The notes: generated by a model not told the origin, from the sequence alone. A stretch of 64,000 nucleotides of DNA from Coix lacryma-jobi var. lacryma-jobi (GCA_009763385.1 CM019823.1:30531845-30595844); one strand, 5' to 3'. Positions 43,225 through 55,133 are shown, counted from the stretch's first letter. Numbers and translations are program-made.

Positions 43225-46017
43225 TTACTGTATCTCTTCTTCTCTTTTGATCTGCTCTGCAAACCATGCTTTCCAGTCTCTCATCTTCTCATCACCATTT
43301 GCAACCTGGAATAAACAGTTTTGGTTATGTTGTCCTTCTAACAGCAAAGGTTCCTTAAAAATGAAAAAGAAATGCCCCTCAAAAAGGACCAGGATCACAT
43401 GATCTGATGCCTGATTGAGCTAGCTTGTGCATACCTCAAAAATGAGTGTCTTTTGGGGAATGCTATCCAGAGCTTCCACACATATGGTAGCAGCATCCTC
43501 TTTGCTTATTCTTCCCGTGGTTGCTATGCCCTACACATTTCATGCACAATACCATACAGATGATAATAATGCTTTCAGTTTCCTAAGTCTAGAAATGCAG
43601 GTATAATATTCAATTTGTTGACTGCAAATTACAATGGACATCTATGAACACAATAGTGTCTAAATGTGTGTCCTGCTAATTGCATGATATCCATATAGTT
43701 CAATTGCTGAATGCAAGGGAAATAAACTGCACGATAAATAATATGGGGTAAGCTGGGTTTTCGCACTGAGACCTCAGTAAAATCGAAACCTTTCTCGCCA
43801 CCAGGGGTGCTTTGCAGAGAACCAGTTCTGATTATTGTACATGGGATGCCAGATGCCAGAACCACTTCTTCATCCCTCTCTGCTAGCTTCTTCAGCTTGC
43901 TGTTCATAATAGCTTGCAAACCACCACTATTTCTGTAGACAGCCAGCTGCAACCTTATCAAGATCTCATTGTGGTAAATGACTGATACTAGAGCCAGCTG
44001 GATAACAAGGAATTACAATAGCGTTGCAAACCTGTGATAGCAGAACAATGTGTTGAACACCCTTGAGGTCGGTCGGTTCAGAGAAGAAACCATCCTGTAA
44101 AAATATCAAGTTCAAAGGTAAATCACGCAATTGAAGAGGAATGCCACTTATGTTCTCATACAAGGTACATAACTAACTTACACATCATAGATCTTTCTAA
44201 AGATTAAAATGAACATGATGTGGTTAATAAAATGCAATAGGTTGACCCATGAGTAGTTCCAAATATGTGTGCATATATGGATAATACTAAGATCTAGTTG
44301 ACTCATACCATGAAATTCTCAGATTTCCTATACAAAGTGCTCTTAACATGAAATACAAAAGGAGGGACTCAAGTACTCAACTAAATACGTTAGTTATCTT
44401 CTATACATAAAAAAAAAACAAGCAATGCCCTAAACATCAGGTCATCAGCTAGAGTGCCTTAAACAATTAACCAGATAATAAAAACAGTACACCTCATGAT
44501 TATTTTTTGGGCAGATAATACACCTCATGTTTTGGGAGTAGTTAATAAATGAACAGAAACATCAAAGGTTTAACATACATCAGCTGGACAAATTACAGCA
44601 CGAACGCCCCTTAGTGCTTTCTTTGTGAAGGACTTATCTTCCATATCGCCAACCATGCACTAGAAATAAACCAAAATGTGATTATCAGCAAAAATATTAC
44701 AGTACAAGATGAAAGAGTAAAAAATACATGCATTGTTTCTTTTATAGCTAATTTCAAACCTAAAAGAGAGAAGTAATGCAGAATGTTACAATATCTGAGA
44801 AACATATAGAATGTTCAAATACAGCCAGAGATTGAAGCGTCACCTCCACGTAAGTTCCAAAAGCTTCCTCAGTGGTTCGTTTGTCCGTAACAAGTGCTTT
44901 TGTTCTAGCCCTTTTCAGAATTAGTGCCAATATCACCATCTGAAAATACAAGGAAACCAACTTGATATTTTCAGTGGTTGTAGCTAAGGCATATATACTA
45001 GTAAAAGTGCAGTTTTTGTTGAATGAACTGAACTGTTAGGTGTTTCCTTAACGGTGACTTTATGCTCAAACAACAGGTTGCGTTAGTCTGGATTATTCTT
45101 ACTAGAATATAGTGTCCAGTTCAGATTACTGGGGGAAACAAAGTGAAGACAGCCAAATTACAGGATTACTCTAATAAACATTAGTGCAATGGCAGTTCCG
45201 CAGCAGAAGGAAAAAGAAACCGTGGAGATAAAACGACACCTGTCCAATCTCACTGTCGCCATTAGTGACTAGCACAGCGTCCCGAGGTTCCTCGATATCT
45301 ACTGTCACCCCACATCTGCCAACAAATAAGAGAACATAGCCGCCAAGGGGTTTAAGTTTACAGAGTGCTTTCTCTATGTACCTTGAGACTCATCAGCCTC
45401 ATCCTCGGCAGCCCCGTCCTTGGGAAGCAAATCGGGTGCTCCATACCATCTCCTTAACTTTGGCCCCCCTAGCAAGATTTGAAACGAACTACTCAGTGTC
45501 AGGGGCTGATAGGTTAGCTAGTAGTCCTGGCTCACTCTGCCACACTGACAGTGTAACCAGCTAAGTAGGTAACCAGGATTCATCCAATTAGATAAACAGC
45601 CACATAAAGATGATGTTTCATTAGTTGTTGCTACTGACTACTTGACTAATAAGAGCCGAAACTCATTTCTCTTAGAATTCTCTTCATCAAGAATTTAAAA
45701 TCCCACTACGCTGATTCAGGGAAAATGTTCAGGTACCACAAAACGAACATCGGCTCTACCTCAGCGTGTCAGATTCTAACTCTGTGGAGACACATACCCT
45801 CGATGTAGTCGAGGATGCGGTCGGTGAAGCTTGCCTCGTCCTTTCTCTTGGCCCGGACGACGGCCAGAAGCGGCGGCCTTCTTCTTCCCCTGTCAGAGAG
45901 CAGGGCGGCGCTACCCCTGTCCCTGGCGCGAAATGGAGGCGGCGTGGGGGACGGGGAAAGGCGCGGGAGCAGGGGAGGCAGGGGCATTGGGGTCTCGGGA
46001 AGGAGGCGCACGACCAC
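43225..46017 (-). CDS. Plastid-type NAD(P)-binding Rossmann-fold protein (atypical SDR)
   Basis: Nine exons on the minus strand with canonical sites and consistent phases: 46017-45798, 45468-45382, 45301-45240, 44939-44844, 44659-44579, 44094-44032, 43946-43773, 43530-43435 and 43305-43225, giving 319 residues. The first ~60 residues are Pro/Ser/Arg-rich and poor in acids, as in a chloroplast transit peptide. Next comes a linker (PKLRRWYGAPDLLP), then the nucleotide-binding start DAVLVTNGDSEIGQMV, where the usual TGxxGxxG is reduced to TNGDSEIG, then KALVTDKR, GVRAVICPAD, GVQHIVLLSQ, NSKLKKLAERDEE and CTIIRTGSL, and the C-terminal ISKEDAATICVEAL. This matches NAD(P)H-binding atypical SDR proteins of plastids. 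The reaction is unknown. An upstream ATG at 46046 is out of frame. The gene looks intact. Confidence 0.9.
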
Positions 46018-46549
46018 GGGAGGAGAGAGAGAGAGAGGGTAGGCACTAGGCAGTAGGCTTTTGCCTGCGCTAGCGCTCCGGCGGATTTCGCGTGCGTGAC
46101 CGTGGTTGCCCGCTGCGGGATAACGCTTCAGCGGATGCCGCCGGATGGCCTAGTGCCGCCACTTTTTCATGTCTACTACTACTGCTAGTATTAACCGTTA
46201 TTATATGGGCTTAGTTTCGCATTTGAGCCCAGGGAGCCGAGCTACCGATGCCCACCTGGAGAGCCCGATCGTCTCTCATGGGCTGCAAATAGCAGTAGCT
46301 GGTTCACGGCCCACGACTAGTCGAACGAACCTGCCTGCGGGGCTGCGGGCTGCGGCCTCGCTCAACGTCTCCATCGCTCTAGGGTTTTGAGGCGGCGGCG
46401 GCTTCCCCTTTAAAGCTGGGCTGCTCGATTCCGCCTCGCCTCCCCGGCCGCTGTCTGTCTGTTTTAGGGTTTCGTCTCGAGGAGAAGGCGAGAGGAGCTC
46501 CTAGATCCCTTCCCCTCTCTAGCGGTATCGGCGCTAGGTAGCCGCCATC
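46018..46549. promoter_or_regulatory. Divergent promoter shared by the Rossmann gene and SmG
   Basis: 532 bp separate two opposed start codons, including both leaders. The SmG side carries TTTAGGGTTT (46463-46472) and CTAGGGTTTTG near 46379, reversed telo-box motifs, and several GGGCT/AGCCC/GGCCCA site-II-like motifs between 46205 and 46310. These motifs are typical of plant housekeeping and translation genes. No strong TATA box was seen on either strand. Confidence 0.6.
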
Positions 46550-48771
46550 ATGAGCCGCTCGGGGCAGCCTCCGGATCTCAAGAAGTAAGCGCCCGCATCT
46601 GACTCCCCCCTTTTCATATTAGACCCCGGTTTGCTCCGTTCCGTCGTGCTGATTTGTGTTTGTTTCCTGTGACGCCGCAGGTACATGGACAAGAAGCTTC
46701 AGAGTAAGTGATATTCCTTCGATCCCACAATCCGGGCCCCAATAGTTCATCTGTAGTTTTTGCTTCAAGAAAGTTTCTTCTTCTTTGATGTTAAATGGTG
46801 GAACATGCACGTCCCGTATGTTCAATCGTAGCGATACACTTTTGAATTGGTGATTAGGTCGTCACCCAGTATTCAGTCTATGGACGAACCATATACCGGC
46901 CTTTAAAATGCCTCATTTGCTCGCACTATTTGTGAATATATACATATGTATGTGTGATTGTTTGACTTGTTTCTCCTGGTGTGAACTTGCAACTACTGCT
47001 TTTGCGCCAAAATAAATTGTTTCGATTTTTTTTTCTAGGCAATTTGAACATCCTTTTTGGTTCCAGTTTGTTCTTCAGCTGGACCATGAGCAAACATTGT
47101 ATATGTTTTCTGTGCTCTGTTTGTAATCTTGGTATTGGTATTTGAAATGCCCTAAATGATGAACATAATATTAAGGCTATGGATTTATCTCCAGATGAAG
47201 CTTTATGTCATAGTTACTCTGATAGGGCATGCACTCGCATTTTCATTTCATCTGTATCATCCTGTACTTTATCGAATTATAAGCGTCCTGATAGCCCACA
47301 GTGCCATGTACCGCGATGGTTCATGGTTCATGGTTCCTTTGGTGTTTTGTAGACATAGCTAGATAGTGCGGTGACTACTCTATCGGATCTGCTGTCATGT
47401 TCTCCCCTTTTTTTGTAGTCTGATAATCCAAAAGCTATAATGTTCATATCTGTGTGGTATGGCTGCCCTACATGATGATGATTTTCTAAAAGCCATGGAT
47501 TAATTTCCAAATGAGGCTTTTTTGTCATAGTTACTCTGATAGGCTGACATATCTACCTTTTCGAATGTACTTGTTTGTGTAAATCAGCCTGACTTCCAGG
47601 GATTAGATAGTTGCCATTTGTAAGTGCTGGGGATTCTTTATGAAGTAATAAAACACAAGAAATGCTATTACTTCACAAAAAAACATGCATCAAATTGTTC
47701 CTAATGTGAAATGTGATAATTACTTGCTACACAATTCTAATGTTATACTGTACAACTCTCTTGTCCCCGAATAGTCCAATTTTATATAAAGTACTAGCAT
47801 TTATTGCCATGACAATACGAAAATATACTTCATGATGTATATAACTAACTGATCTTGTCATAAGTATTAGTTATAAAAATAAAATTCGGTTGAACTTTAA
47901 AAAAGTTGAATTAGAACCAACTCCAGGAGTTGATTTATTTTTGGTACACAGGGAGTTCTAACCAGTTGTTCCTCCACGTACTCGCTTAAGCCTGCATCTT
48001 ATTGAATAATTGTGCTACCCCTGATAATTTGATGCTACCATATTCAATTTTTCAGGTGCCTAAATGTGACTTTCCAATTCTATTTAACTGCCCTGGTACA
48101 CATTTAGAGTCAAGCACTACATGTTGTATTATTGAGTCAAGCACCCATTTAGAGGCTTGGTCTATATTTATAATAACTCTGAGGTCTCATTGTATATGCA
48201 GCCACAAGGCTTCCTTTGTACTTTTTCTACATGATGAAAAAAAATAAAAGGCTGTTATTGAGTCAAGCAGTCATGCATTAGAGGCCTGGTCCATGACTAT
48301 ATATTTATCTGATGTGTCATTTTATTTTCTGTTATGTCTTGGAGGTGCTGTAGTTGGATTAATATTTTGCCATTGAAATTATGAGTGCCCTATTTGTTTA
48401 CTGTTTTCCCATTTCTTCAGTTAAGCTGAATGCAAACCGAGTGGTTATTGGCACACTTCGGGGGTTCGACCAGTTCATGAATCTGGTGGTGGACAACACT
48501 GTGGAGGTCAATGGAAATGACAAGACAGATATTGGAATGGTGGTAAGTTTTCTACTGAAGGTTATTTGGAACTTCTTGCACATGTACTTGTGGTTAAGTA
48601 GTTTTTAATGATGTTTTGAGAATGCTTAAAAAATACAGTTTTTTTCCTCAAGTTTTGCTTAGTAACACTAACACACATAATATACTGACAGCCAATAATT
48701 ATCTGTAGGTTATCAGGGGAAACAGTGTTGTCATGATCGAGGCACTGGAGCCAGTTGCAAAGTCGCAGTGA
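46550..48771 (+). CDS. SmG: Small nuclear ribonucleoprotein SmG
   Basis: Four exons: 46550-46584, 46681-46703, 48421-48542 and 48709-48771, all with GT-AG sites and matching phases, giving 80 residues, the normal SmG length. Sm motif 1 has KLNANRVVIGTLRGFDQFMNLV and Sm motif 2 has IRGNSVVMIE, the RNA-contact loop. SmG is one of seven Sm proteins that form a ring on the U-rich site of spliceosomal U1, U2, U4 and U5 snRNAs, in cytoplasm during assembly and nucleus afterwards. Exon 2 is a 23-base micro-exon and intron 2 is 1.7 kb. Telo-box and site-II motifs upstream fit a growth-linked housekeeping promoter. No defect seen. Confidence 0.96.
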
Positions 48772-49801
48772 ATCATTATTCTTGAGCTGATATTTCACTA
48801 GCAGCGTAAAAACTTATGTAAATGATATCAGCGAACCCTGTTGTACCTTGACTAATGCTTTTGCACAGCAACATAACTTTGGAGGTGGAATGTCTATCCC
48901 TTTTTCTATGTGGTGCTTGATATGCAATCATCTTATTACTGATCTAATCTAACTCAAGCTCATCAACATGGTTTTTGTCAATTACCATGTCTGATATGCA
49001 ATCATCTTATTACTGATTTAATCTAACTCAATCTCATCAACATGTGCAATCATCTTATTACTGATCTAATCTAACTCAAGCTCATCAACATGGTTTTTGT
49101 CAACTACCATATCACCTTCACAGCAGGTCTCGCTACCATTCAACGCTGACTACATTTACTGCTATTGGTGCTAACACTGAGTCATTTCTCCTATTGTTCT
49201 AATTGTTCTACATTGCCTCATTTCTTCTACTGTTACACATTGCCCGTTGCGTTTTGAGGCACATGTGATTTGTGATCATAATCCATAACGGTGCGCCTGG
49301 TATGCTCTTAATGGAATCAGAATCAGATTCTTTTATACTTCTATTCTACACTGCCTTTCGCTTTGGGAGGAACATGTGTGTTGTGCATCTGTTCTGCCAT
49401 TCTAATGCAATCGGATTCTTCTATTAGCTCTCCAACAATCGGATTCTCTCCAACAAAAGAGATTATATTTGATTTGATTAATAACAAATATCCTGACGTA
49501 CTTTTGATACCAAATACACAAAGCCGGACCTTTCTTTTGATACCTAGTAATACACCGGATGCCGCTCTTTTGTTAGTGCTAGACTAGACTGCTACTGTGT
49601 CCTTTTTGTACCTCACCGATTTTATTTTTTTGGCTGTTCTGTTTGGCAGTAAGCTGAAACTGCTAATTTGTTATAAGAGAAATAATGTTTTAGAGCTGAT
49701 TTTACGTATTGAAATCAGTTTATAGCTCAAGCGAACAGAGCTGCTAACAGTGTTATAATAAAGGTAGAGGTTGAGTATTTTTGTCAGCACGTGATACAAA
49801 G
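48772..49801. other. 3' flank of SmG and intergenic DNA
   Basis: SmG 3' UTR, then the triplicated ~50-bp repeat at 48923-49110 and ordinary AT-rich sequence. No gene seen. Confidence 0.5.
48923..49110. repeat. Three-unit tandem repeat downstream of SmG
   Basis: TGCAATCATCTTATTACTGA begins units at 48923, 48997 and 49045. Each continues through ATCTAACTCAA and CTCATCAACATG. Units 1 and 3 also share the GGTTTTTGTCAA-TACCAT tail, so unit 2 looks like a shortened copy. Confidence 0.85.
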
Positions 49802-50079
49802 GGTTTGCTTGGTTGGCTTCTAATAATTCTTATCCAACCAAAATCTAAGCCAAAACGTAGGTTTGCCAAAATCAATGCTTGGCAAAGTTAGGTAAAAAAA
49901 AAGGTGTAACAATGGTAAAAAGCATATTTTCTTATGCAATTAAGAAATTTCTAGAATGCCAAAACTTTGGCCATAAGCATTGGTGTGCCAATTTTATGGC
50001 AATAAACCAAGTGATAACAATTTTTTTTGGTTTGCCATGATTTTAGTTAGGCAAAAATTAGAAACCAACCAAGCAGGCC
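49802..50079. mobile_element. MITE with TGCTTGGTTGG ends
   Basis: The left end TTTGCTTGGTTGGCTTCTAAT pairs with GCCTGCTTGGTTGGTTTCTAAT reversed from the right end. About 278 bp, AT-rich, non-coding. A clear target duplication was not found, so superfamily is left open. Confidence 0.65.
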
Positions 50080-51484
50080 AAACCATGTGGAGCACAGAAA
50101 CGATCAAGTCCCAAACCATGCAACCGAGCAGACATATTTGCTGATGTTGTCGAAAATATTATTAGAAGGCCTCCCAAACGTGTATCATCCACTTGTTTAA
50201 CATTATAGAGAGGTCAATCATACCATCAATCTAATTTCCAGGCTTACAAACGTGGATCATCCAAGCCCTTGTTTGACATTACAGAGATAACAAGCGTACC
50301 ATCAATCCACCCTTGGTAAGAGTAGTACATCTCCTAAGAACTTTGGCTCTATTCGTTTGAGCTTATCAGTCGTATTGCACCTTACACTCTCTCACAGAAT
50401 ACTATTGAAATAGCCGAAATCAGCCATAAAAATCATCAGTCAAACAATACATTTGATTTTGATCGAAGGAATGGAGTAGAATAACGTAGTAGTTCATGAT
50501 GTGCCTGCAATATTGAAGAGGTGGAAATTTTGTAGGTTTGCAAGATGTGCATCATTCAAAGCCCTTGTTTGAAATTACAGAGACACCAACTATTTGAAAA
50601 TCTTCCCATCCGAATGTATCCTCCTGTCCGAACGGTCGGACGAGAGCCGCTCACCGAATGGGGGCGGGAGCTGCTTCTCACGCATTGTTCTTCTTTCTCG
50701 TTACACCGCTCCAGTCGCACATCCATCCCACCACCATGCACCATGTCGGCGCTACCTCGTCTCCATCTCCAATAGTTTTCTCCCTCTGTCATCTCTATCC
50801 CCGACGGCTTAGAAGGGGCTCGTGGGGAGGTAGAGAATGCCAGGCGGCGGGGATGACCGACCGGGCGGCTTAGGGGTCCTAGCTAGCAGTGTTGGCGGCA
50901 TTCGGGCCATGTCTAGGGCGGGGGAATCGTGGCCATGGCAGAGACAACGAGAGTGGGGGGCAGGGAGGGGAAGAGGGAGACCGCCACGTGCGCGGTGGGA
51001 GCTGGGTGGGCAGGGGCGAGGTCGAGGGTAGGGTCGAGCACAAGGACGAGGGCAAGGATGACCACGAGCGCGAAGAAGGCGGTGGGGAAGATGAACAATA
51101 GCTAGTAGCTGGTTTGGGCGAGAAGACTGCGGGTAGGAAAAACTATTGGCGCGGTGCAAGCGTCTGATCGTCGGACCCTAAGACCGACCCCAATCATGCC
51201 ATCAATCTTTAGTAGCAGAATTGTAGAGTTTGCAGAGTTGAGGATTGATACTTTTTGAGGAAATTTTCAAAACGTTAAAACAGCTTGCCAGTAGGACGTC
51301 TTTTGTCCTGCCATGTAAACAGTGACAATCGTCACGTGTTGGTTGTAGAAGACAGAGATAAAGATACAAATGCTGGCTACAATTTAAACTATACAAAATG
51401 AAGAAAATTACTAATCCAGAACAACAAGACACACACAAACACACACGACTGCGTTGGTCTTTTGGAACGACTTGGTGCGGTTGT
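50080..51484. other. Intergenic DNA downstream of the dioxygenase gene
   Basis: Diverged repeats at 50174-50590, then a GC-rich part (50620-51110) with open frames on both strands but no recognisable protein. The final ~300 bp should include the 3' UTR of the minus-strand dioxygenase. Confidence 0.5.
50174..50590. repeat. Three diverged copies of a ~70-bp repeat
   Basis: Copies near 50174, 50248 and 50535 share AA-CGTG(T/G)ATCATCCA or ATGTGCATCATTCAA, CCTTGTTTGA, ATTACAGAGA and, in the first two, TACCATCAATC. The first two are adjacent and the third is displaced. Confidence 0.6.
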
Positions 51485-52946
51485 TTACTTTCTGAGGCTG
51501 TCAAGGAACCGTTTCCCTTGGGCCAATGCTGTGATGCAGCCATTCCTGTAGTCTAGCTCTGGGATGGATCTGTACCGTGCCCGTGCCGGTGCGTCGCCGT
51601 CGCCTCCCACACGGAGGAGCTCCGGGAGCGGCGTCACCAGGCCATGGACACACGCATCCTGGAACATGGCGACGGTGGTTCGGTCCCTCTCGGCGTCCGG
51701 GACCACCCTGTGCTCGGCGCTGGCGTAGGCGCCGTTGGTGAGCGCCTCGAGGATGTCGCCCACGTTGACGACGAGGGCGCCCGGCAGCGGCCGCACGGGG
51801 AACCACCTGCCGCGCCTCCTGACCTGGAGCCCCGGCGTGTCGTCGACGTGCAGAAGGATGGTGAGCGCCGGGGTGTCGGTGTGCGGCGCGATGCCCAGCA
51901 CCTTGTCCGGGTGCCGCCACGGAGGGTAGTGGTGCATCGACATGCTCTGCCCCTTGTCGTCGCCGTCGTCCTTCTCGGTCCCGGCGGCGGCGGCGAAGAA
52001 GAAGGCGCCTAGGAGCGCCGCTTGGCTGACGCCGAGGTCGGTCGCCATGAAGCCCAGCAGGCGCCTTGCGAGATTTCCTATCTCCACGGAGTACCTGTCA
52101 AGCGCATGCCTAGACGGATCGAGGCAGGCAGCGAGGGATGAGGGATCCATCCATGGAGCATGCATTTCAATCATGCGTGCGTATCGTACTCGTATCTAAT
52201 CGAAACAGACAGGCGAATTCTGACGACACAAAGCTAGCTACCTGAACGTGGGTGGGTTCGTCGGCGGCCAAAGATCCATGCTCCTGTCTTGGACAGGCCG
52301 CGTGATGAGGAGTAGGCACTCCGCCCAGTCCAGCTTGTCGCTGGAACCCCCGTTGAAGTGGTGGCCGAATCCTTGGAATCCGTCTCGGACGGCCACCGCG
52401 TTCTTGCTCTCTAGCGGCGAGCTGAAGAACTGTGCAGCGCTCTCCTTCATCTGCTCTATCGCTGCTTCCTCCACCCCATGGTTTATGAGCTAGGAAGGAT
52501 CGAGTATACGTAGTACAAGAAATCCATGGATGATCATCGTACACAAGTGTCATACTGTACGATCGATCATATATGATAGTCGACTATGGATCGAGCCATG
52601 GAGGATAAATGAAGACTATATATGATAGGAGAGAAAGGAAATGAATCGATATGATGATCCTCACCTGAAAGAAACCCCACTCTCTGCACGCGGAGCCCAG
52701 CTTCGCCGTCTCCGACGCCGACGAGTCCGGATCGGCGAGGCTTGCCATGTCTACCACCGGCAGCTCCAGCTCCAGCTCCAGCCTCTCATCGTCACCGACG
52801 ACGATCGCACCGGCTGCCTGGACCTCCTTGCTTCGGATGAACCTCTCATCAGGGATGCTGTTGGCGGACTCGGTGAACAAGGCCACGGTGGCTTCCGTGA
52901 TCTTCTCCCTGCAGAAGAGCTTGCCGGCGGTAGCATCATCCGCCAT
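51485..52946 (-). CDS. 2-oxoglutarate/Fe(II)-dependent dioxygenase, SRG1-like (DOXC class)
   Basis: Three exons on the minus strand, 52946-52665, 52489-52242 and 52094-51485, with GT-AG sites and matching phases, giving 379 residues. The N-terminal DIOX_N region runs from ELPVVDMASL through CREWGFFQ/LINHGV. The C-terminal jelly-roll has the iron ligands HTD in APHTDTPALTILLH and the distal His in SAEHRVV, with Arg of RTTVAMF for 2-oxoglutarate. LDWAECLLL and FNGG are typical of SRG1-like enzymes of specialised or hormone metabolism. The substrate cannot be named. An insert of Glu/Asp/Lys (GTEKDDGDDKGQ) lies before SMHHYPPW. Soluble, presumably cytosolic. A Stowaway-like MITE lies 138 bp upstream of the start. 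Confidence 0.92.
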
Positions 52947-53029
52947 TGTTGTTGACTCTCTTCTTCGTGCCTACTACCCGCGGCTATGCTTGGCAGTTGG
53001 CACGGCACAAGTTTATCAAAGGGTCTAAC

Positions 53030-53083
53030 AACTATACATATATACTTTATTATACTATGTGTATGTATATATAAAAATATATA
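53030..53083 (-). promoter_or_regulatory. AT-rich core promoter region of the dioxygenase gene
   Basis: On the minus strand, TATATATGTATAG and TATATTTTTATATATAC lie 85-135 bp upstream of the start codon and include TATA-box candidates. The edge coincides with the MITE boundary, so the MITE sits directly behind the core promoter. Confidence 0.5.
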
Positions 53084-53342
53084 CTCCCTCCATCCCAAAT
53101 TATAAGACATTCCAAGAATCTTGGAGAGTCAAAGTTTTTCAACTTTGACCAAATTTATATAATAAGATAATAATATTTATGATATCAACTAAGTACAATT
53201 AGATTCTCCATTAGTTATATTTCTATAATATGTATATTTGATGGTATAAATCTTTATATTTTTCTCTGTAATTTTGGTCAAAGTTGAAAAACTTTGACTC
53301 TCCAAGATTCTTGGAACATCTTATAATTTGGAATGGAGGGAG
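53084..53342. mobile_element. Stowaway-like MITE 4 with long inverted repeats
   Basis: 259 bp flanked by TA (53082-53083 and 53343-53344). About 70 bp at each end are almost perfectly complementary, beginning CTCCCTCCAT(C/T)CCAAATT and including CCAAGAATCTTGGAGAGTC. It could form a long hairpin RNA if transcribed. High arm identity suggests a young or maintained copy. Confidence 0.9.
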
Positions 53343-53412
53343 TACTTGTTTAGTTCCCACTTAACACCACCGGAAAATTCAACTTAGCCAAGTGCAACCA
53401 CCTCAGTTAATA

Positions 53413-53561
53413 TTTTAGTAGTATAGTAGTAGCAGTAGTAAGTGTGGTGTTAGTATTATTAGTAGTAAGTGTAGTAGTAGGAACATTAGTAGTGTAGTAG
53501 TAGCAGTAGTAAGTGTGGTGTTAGTATTATTAGTAGTAAGTGTAGTAGTAGCAGTAGTAAG
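53413..53561. repeat. TAG-rich compound microsatellite next to a Copia LTR
   Basis: AGTAGTAGCAGTAGTAAGTG and GTGTTAGTATTATTAGTAG blocks alternate at least twice, giving a higher-order repeat of about 90 bp. The LTR at 53562 starts directly at its edge. Confidence 0.85.
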
Positions 53562-55119
53562 TGAATGCATCTTGGCCCCTAGTGGTTTCGGTGATTGGAT
53601 GAAACACAAGATTACTGTGACTAACGTGTGTTTTGCAGAAACAGGGATGAGTTAGGTCACGGTAATAGCGACGATACTGGCATATGAAGTTCATGTCCCC
53701 TGGCGATGGATATCATTTCGGTTTTCAAAGGATGGACGACGAAGACGGTGGTAGACTAGGCTAAGTGTCATATGGTGTTGGAGGACACTTAGGTAGTCTT
53801 AGGTCTTTGTTTTTCCTTTGGCCGTACTATAAAGGGGAGCGTGAATCAGTAGCTTGACCTAGATGAGTCTAATGAGGTAGGTGTGGTGCACACTTGTTAT
53901 TTCATAGCCCTAGGTAGCTCAGAGAGATGCCTTAAGTCGAGAGGATCAAAAGTCGTTTAGGCCACGTCGCGATCCGAGTTGAGTCTGCCCTGGTTATGGG
54001 CATCGGACGCTGGCCAGGTGGGCATCGGACGCGTCCGATGCTCACCCCGACTAGGGTTTAGTCTAGTGCGTGGCATCGGACGCGCCGATGTGTTTACATC
54101 GGACGCGCCCATGCCACTGTTCACGTGCGCGTGAACTGGAGGCCGCATCGGACGTAGGCATCGGACGCTGAGGGCCAGCGTCCGATGGTCATGCAGAGAG
54201 GTTCCAGAGAGGGTAAATCCATGTGGTGGCATCGGACGCTGCCCAGCGTCCGATGTCCCTTTAAACAGTCTGACAAGAAGGTACAGTAGACCGTTGGACG
54301 AGGTCATCGGAGCGTCCGATGCTAGGCATCGGCGCGCCGATGCCCCCGCAGAATGCCTGTCTTGTGCTGTTTTTGGATGGCCGGTTGGGGGAGTATATAT
54401 ACTTCCTTCCCTCCATCCATTTGAGTGTTTTTGCCACTTCCATCAGCTGAGAAACACATTGTGAGTGTGAGTGAGTGCAAGAGCCCTAGTGAGGTTGAGT
54501 GATTTGCTAATTGTGAGAATTAGACACCTCCTAGTGAGAATTGAGTAGCAAGTGTGCATCCATCCATCTCTTTGGCCTTGTGTTGGTCAAGTGAGAGTTC
54601 TAGCTTGTTACTCTTGGTGATCGGCATCACCTAGACGGCTTGGTGGCGATCGTGAAGCTTGGAGAGCATCCAGTGGCATTGTGGATGACCCAAGCAAGCT
54701 TGTGACCGGTAGTGAGCGATTCACCGGGCCGGAGTGGCGAAGAATCAGCTCGTAGTGAGCACTTGATCCTTGCGCGGATCAAGGGGGAGCGATACCCTTG
54801 CGCGGGTGCTCCAACGAGGACTAGGGGGGTGTGCCGACACCTCGATACCTCGGCAAAAAGATCGTCGAGTCATCTCTACTCTTTTACCTACGCATTTACA
54901 TTCAAGCAATTCAATTCCGCATTACTACTTGTTGTTCATTCTATATTGAATTGCTTTGCTAGAGTAGGAGTGACATAGACTTGTCTTTTGTGCGGTAGGA
55001 TAAAGAGAAACACACTTCTAGGCACTAGGGGGTTAATTGAGGCTTGATAGGTTTTATTCTTGCAAGAAGTTTTAGAAAAGCCCAATTCACCCCCCCTCTT
55101 GGGCATCTTGATCCTTTCA
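53562..55119 (+). repeat. 5' LTR of the SIRE-type Copia
   Basis: 1,558 bp, TGAATGCATC...GATCCTTTCA, directly followed by the primer site. A TATATATAC TATA-like box lies at about 54395. The CATCGGACG array is at 54000-54345. The left flank is GTAAG; its partner duplication was not found. Confidence 0.8.
54000..54345. repeat. CATCGGACG / CGTCCGATG motif array in the LTR
   Basis: Multiple inverted motif copies, including one perfect 20-bp palindrome at 54022-54041 (GCATCGGACG followed by its exact reverse complement). Confidence 0.9.
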
Positions 55120-55121
55120 AT

Positions 55122-55133
55122 TGGTATCGGAGC
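55122..55133 (+). other. Primer-binding site, SIRE-type Copia
   Basis: TGGTATCGGAGC two bases after the LTR, one base off the initiator tRNA-Met site. Confidence 0.8.

Noticed and set aside
50600..51160. GC-rich gene between the dioxygenase and the repeats
   Set aside because: Short overlapping frames in several phases, none with a domain or splice structure.
51485..52946. Gibberellin 2-oxidase
   Set aside because: The fold and iron ligands fit any DOXC dioxygenase. The LDWAECLLL and FNGG features fit SRG1-like enzymes better, so no gibberellin role was assigned.
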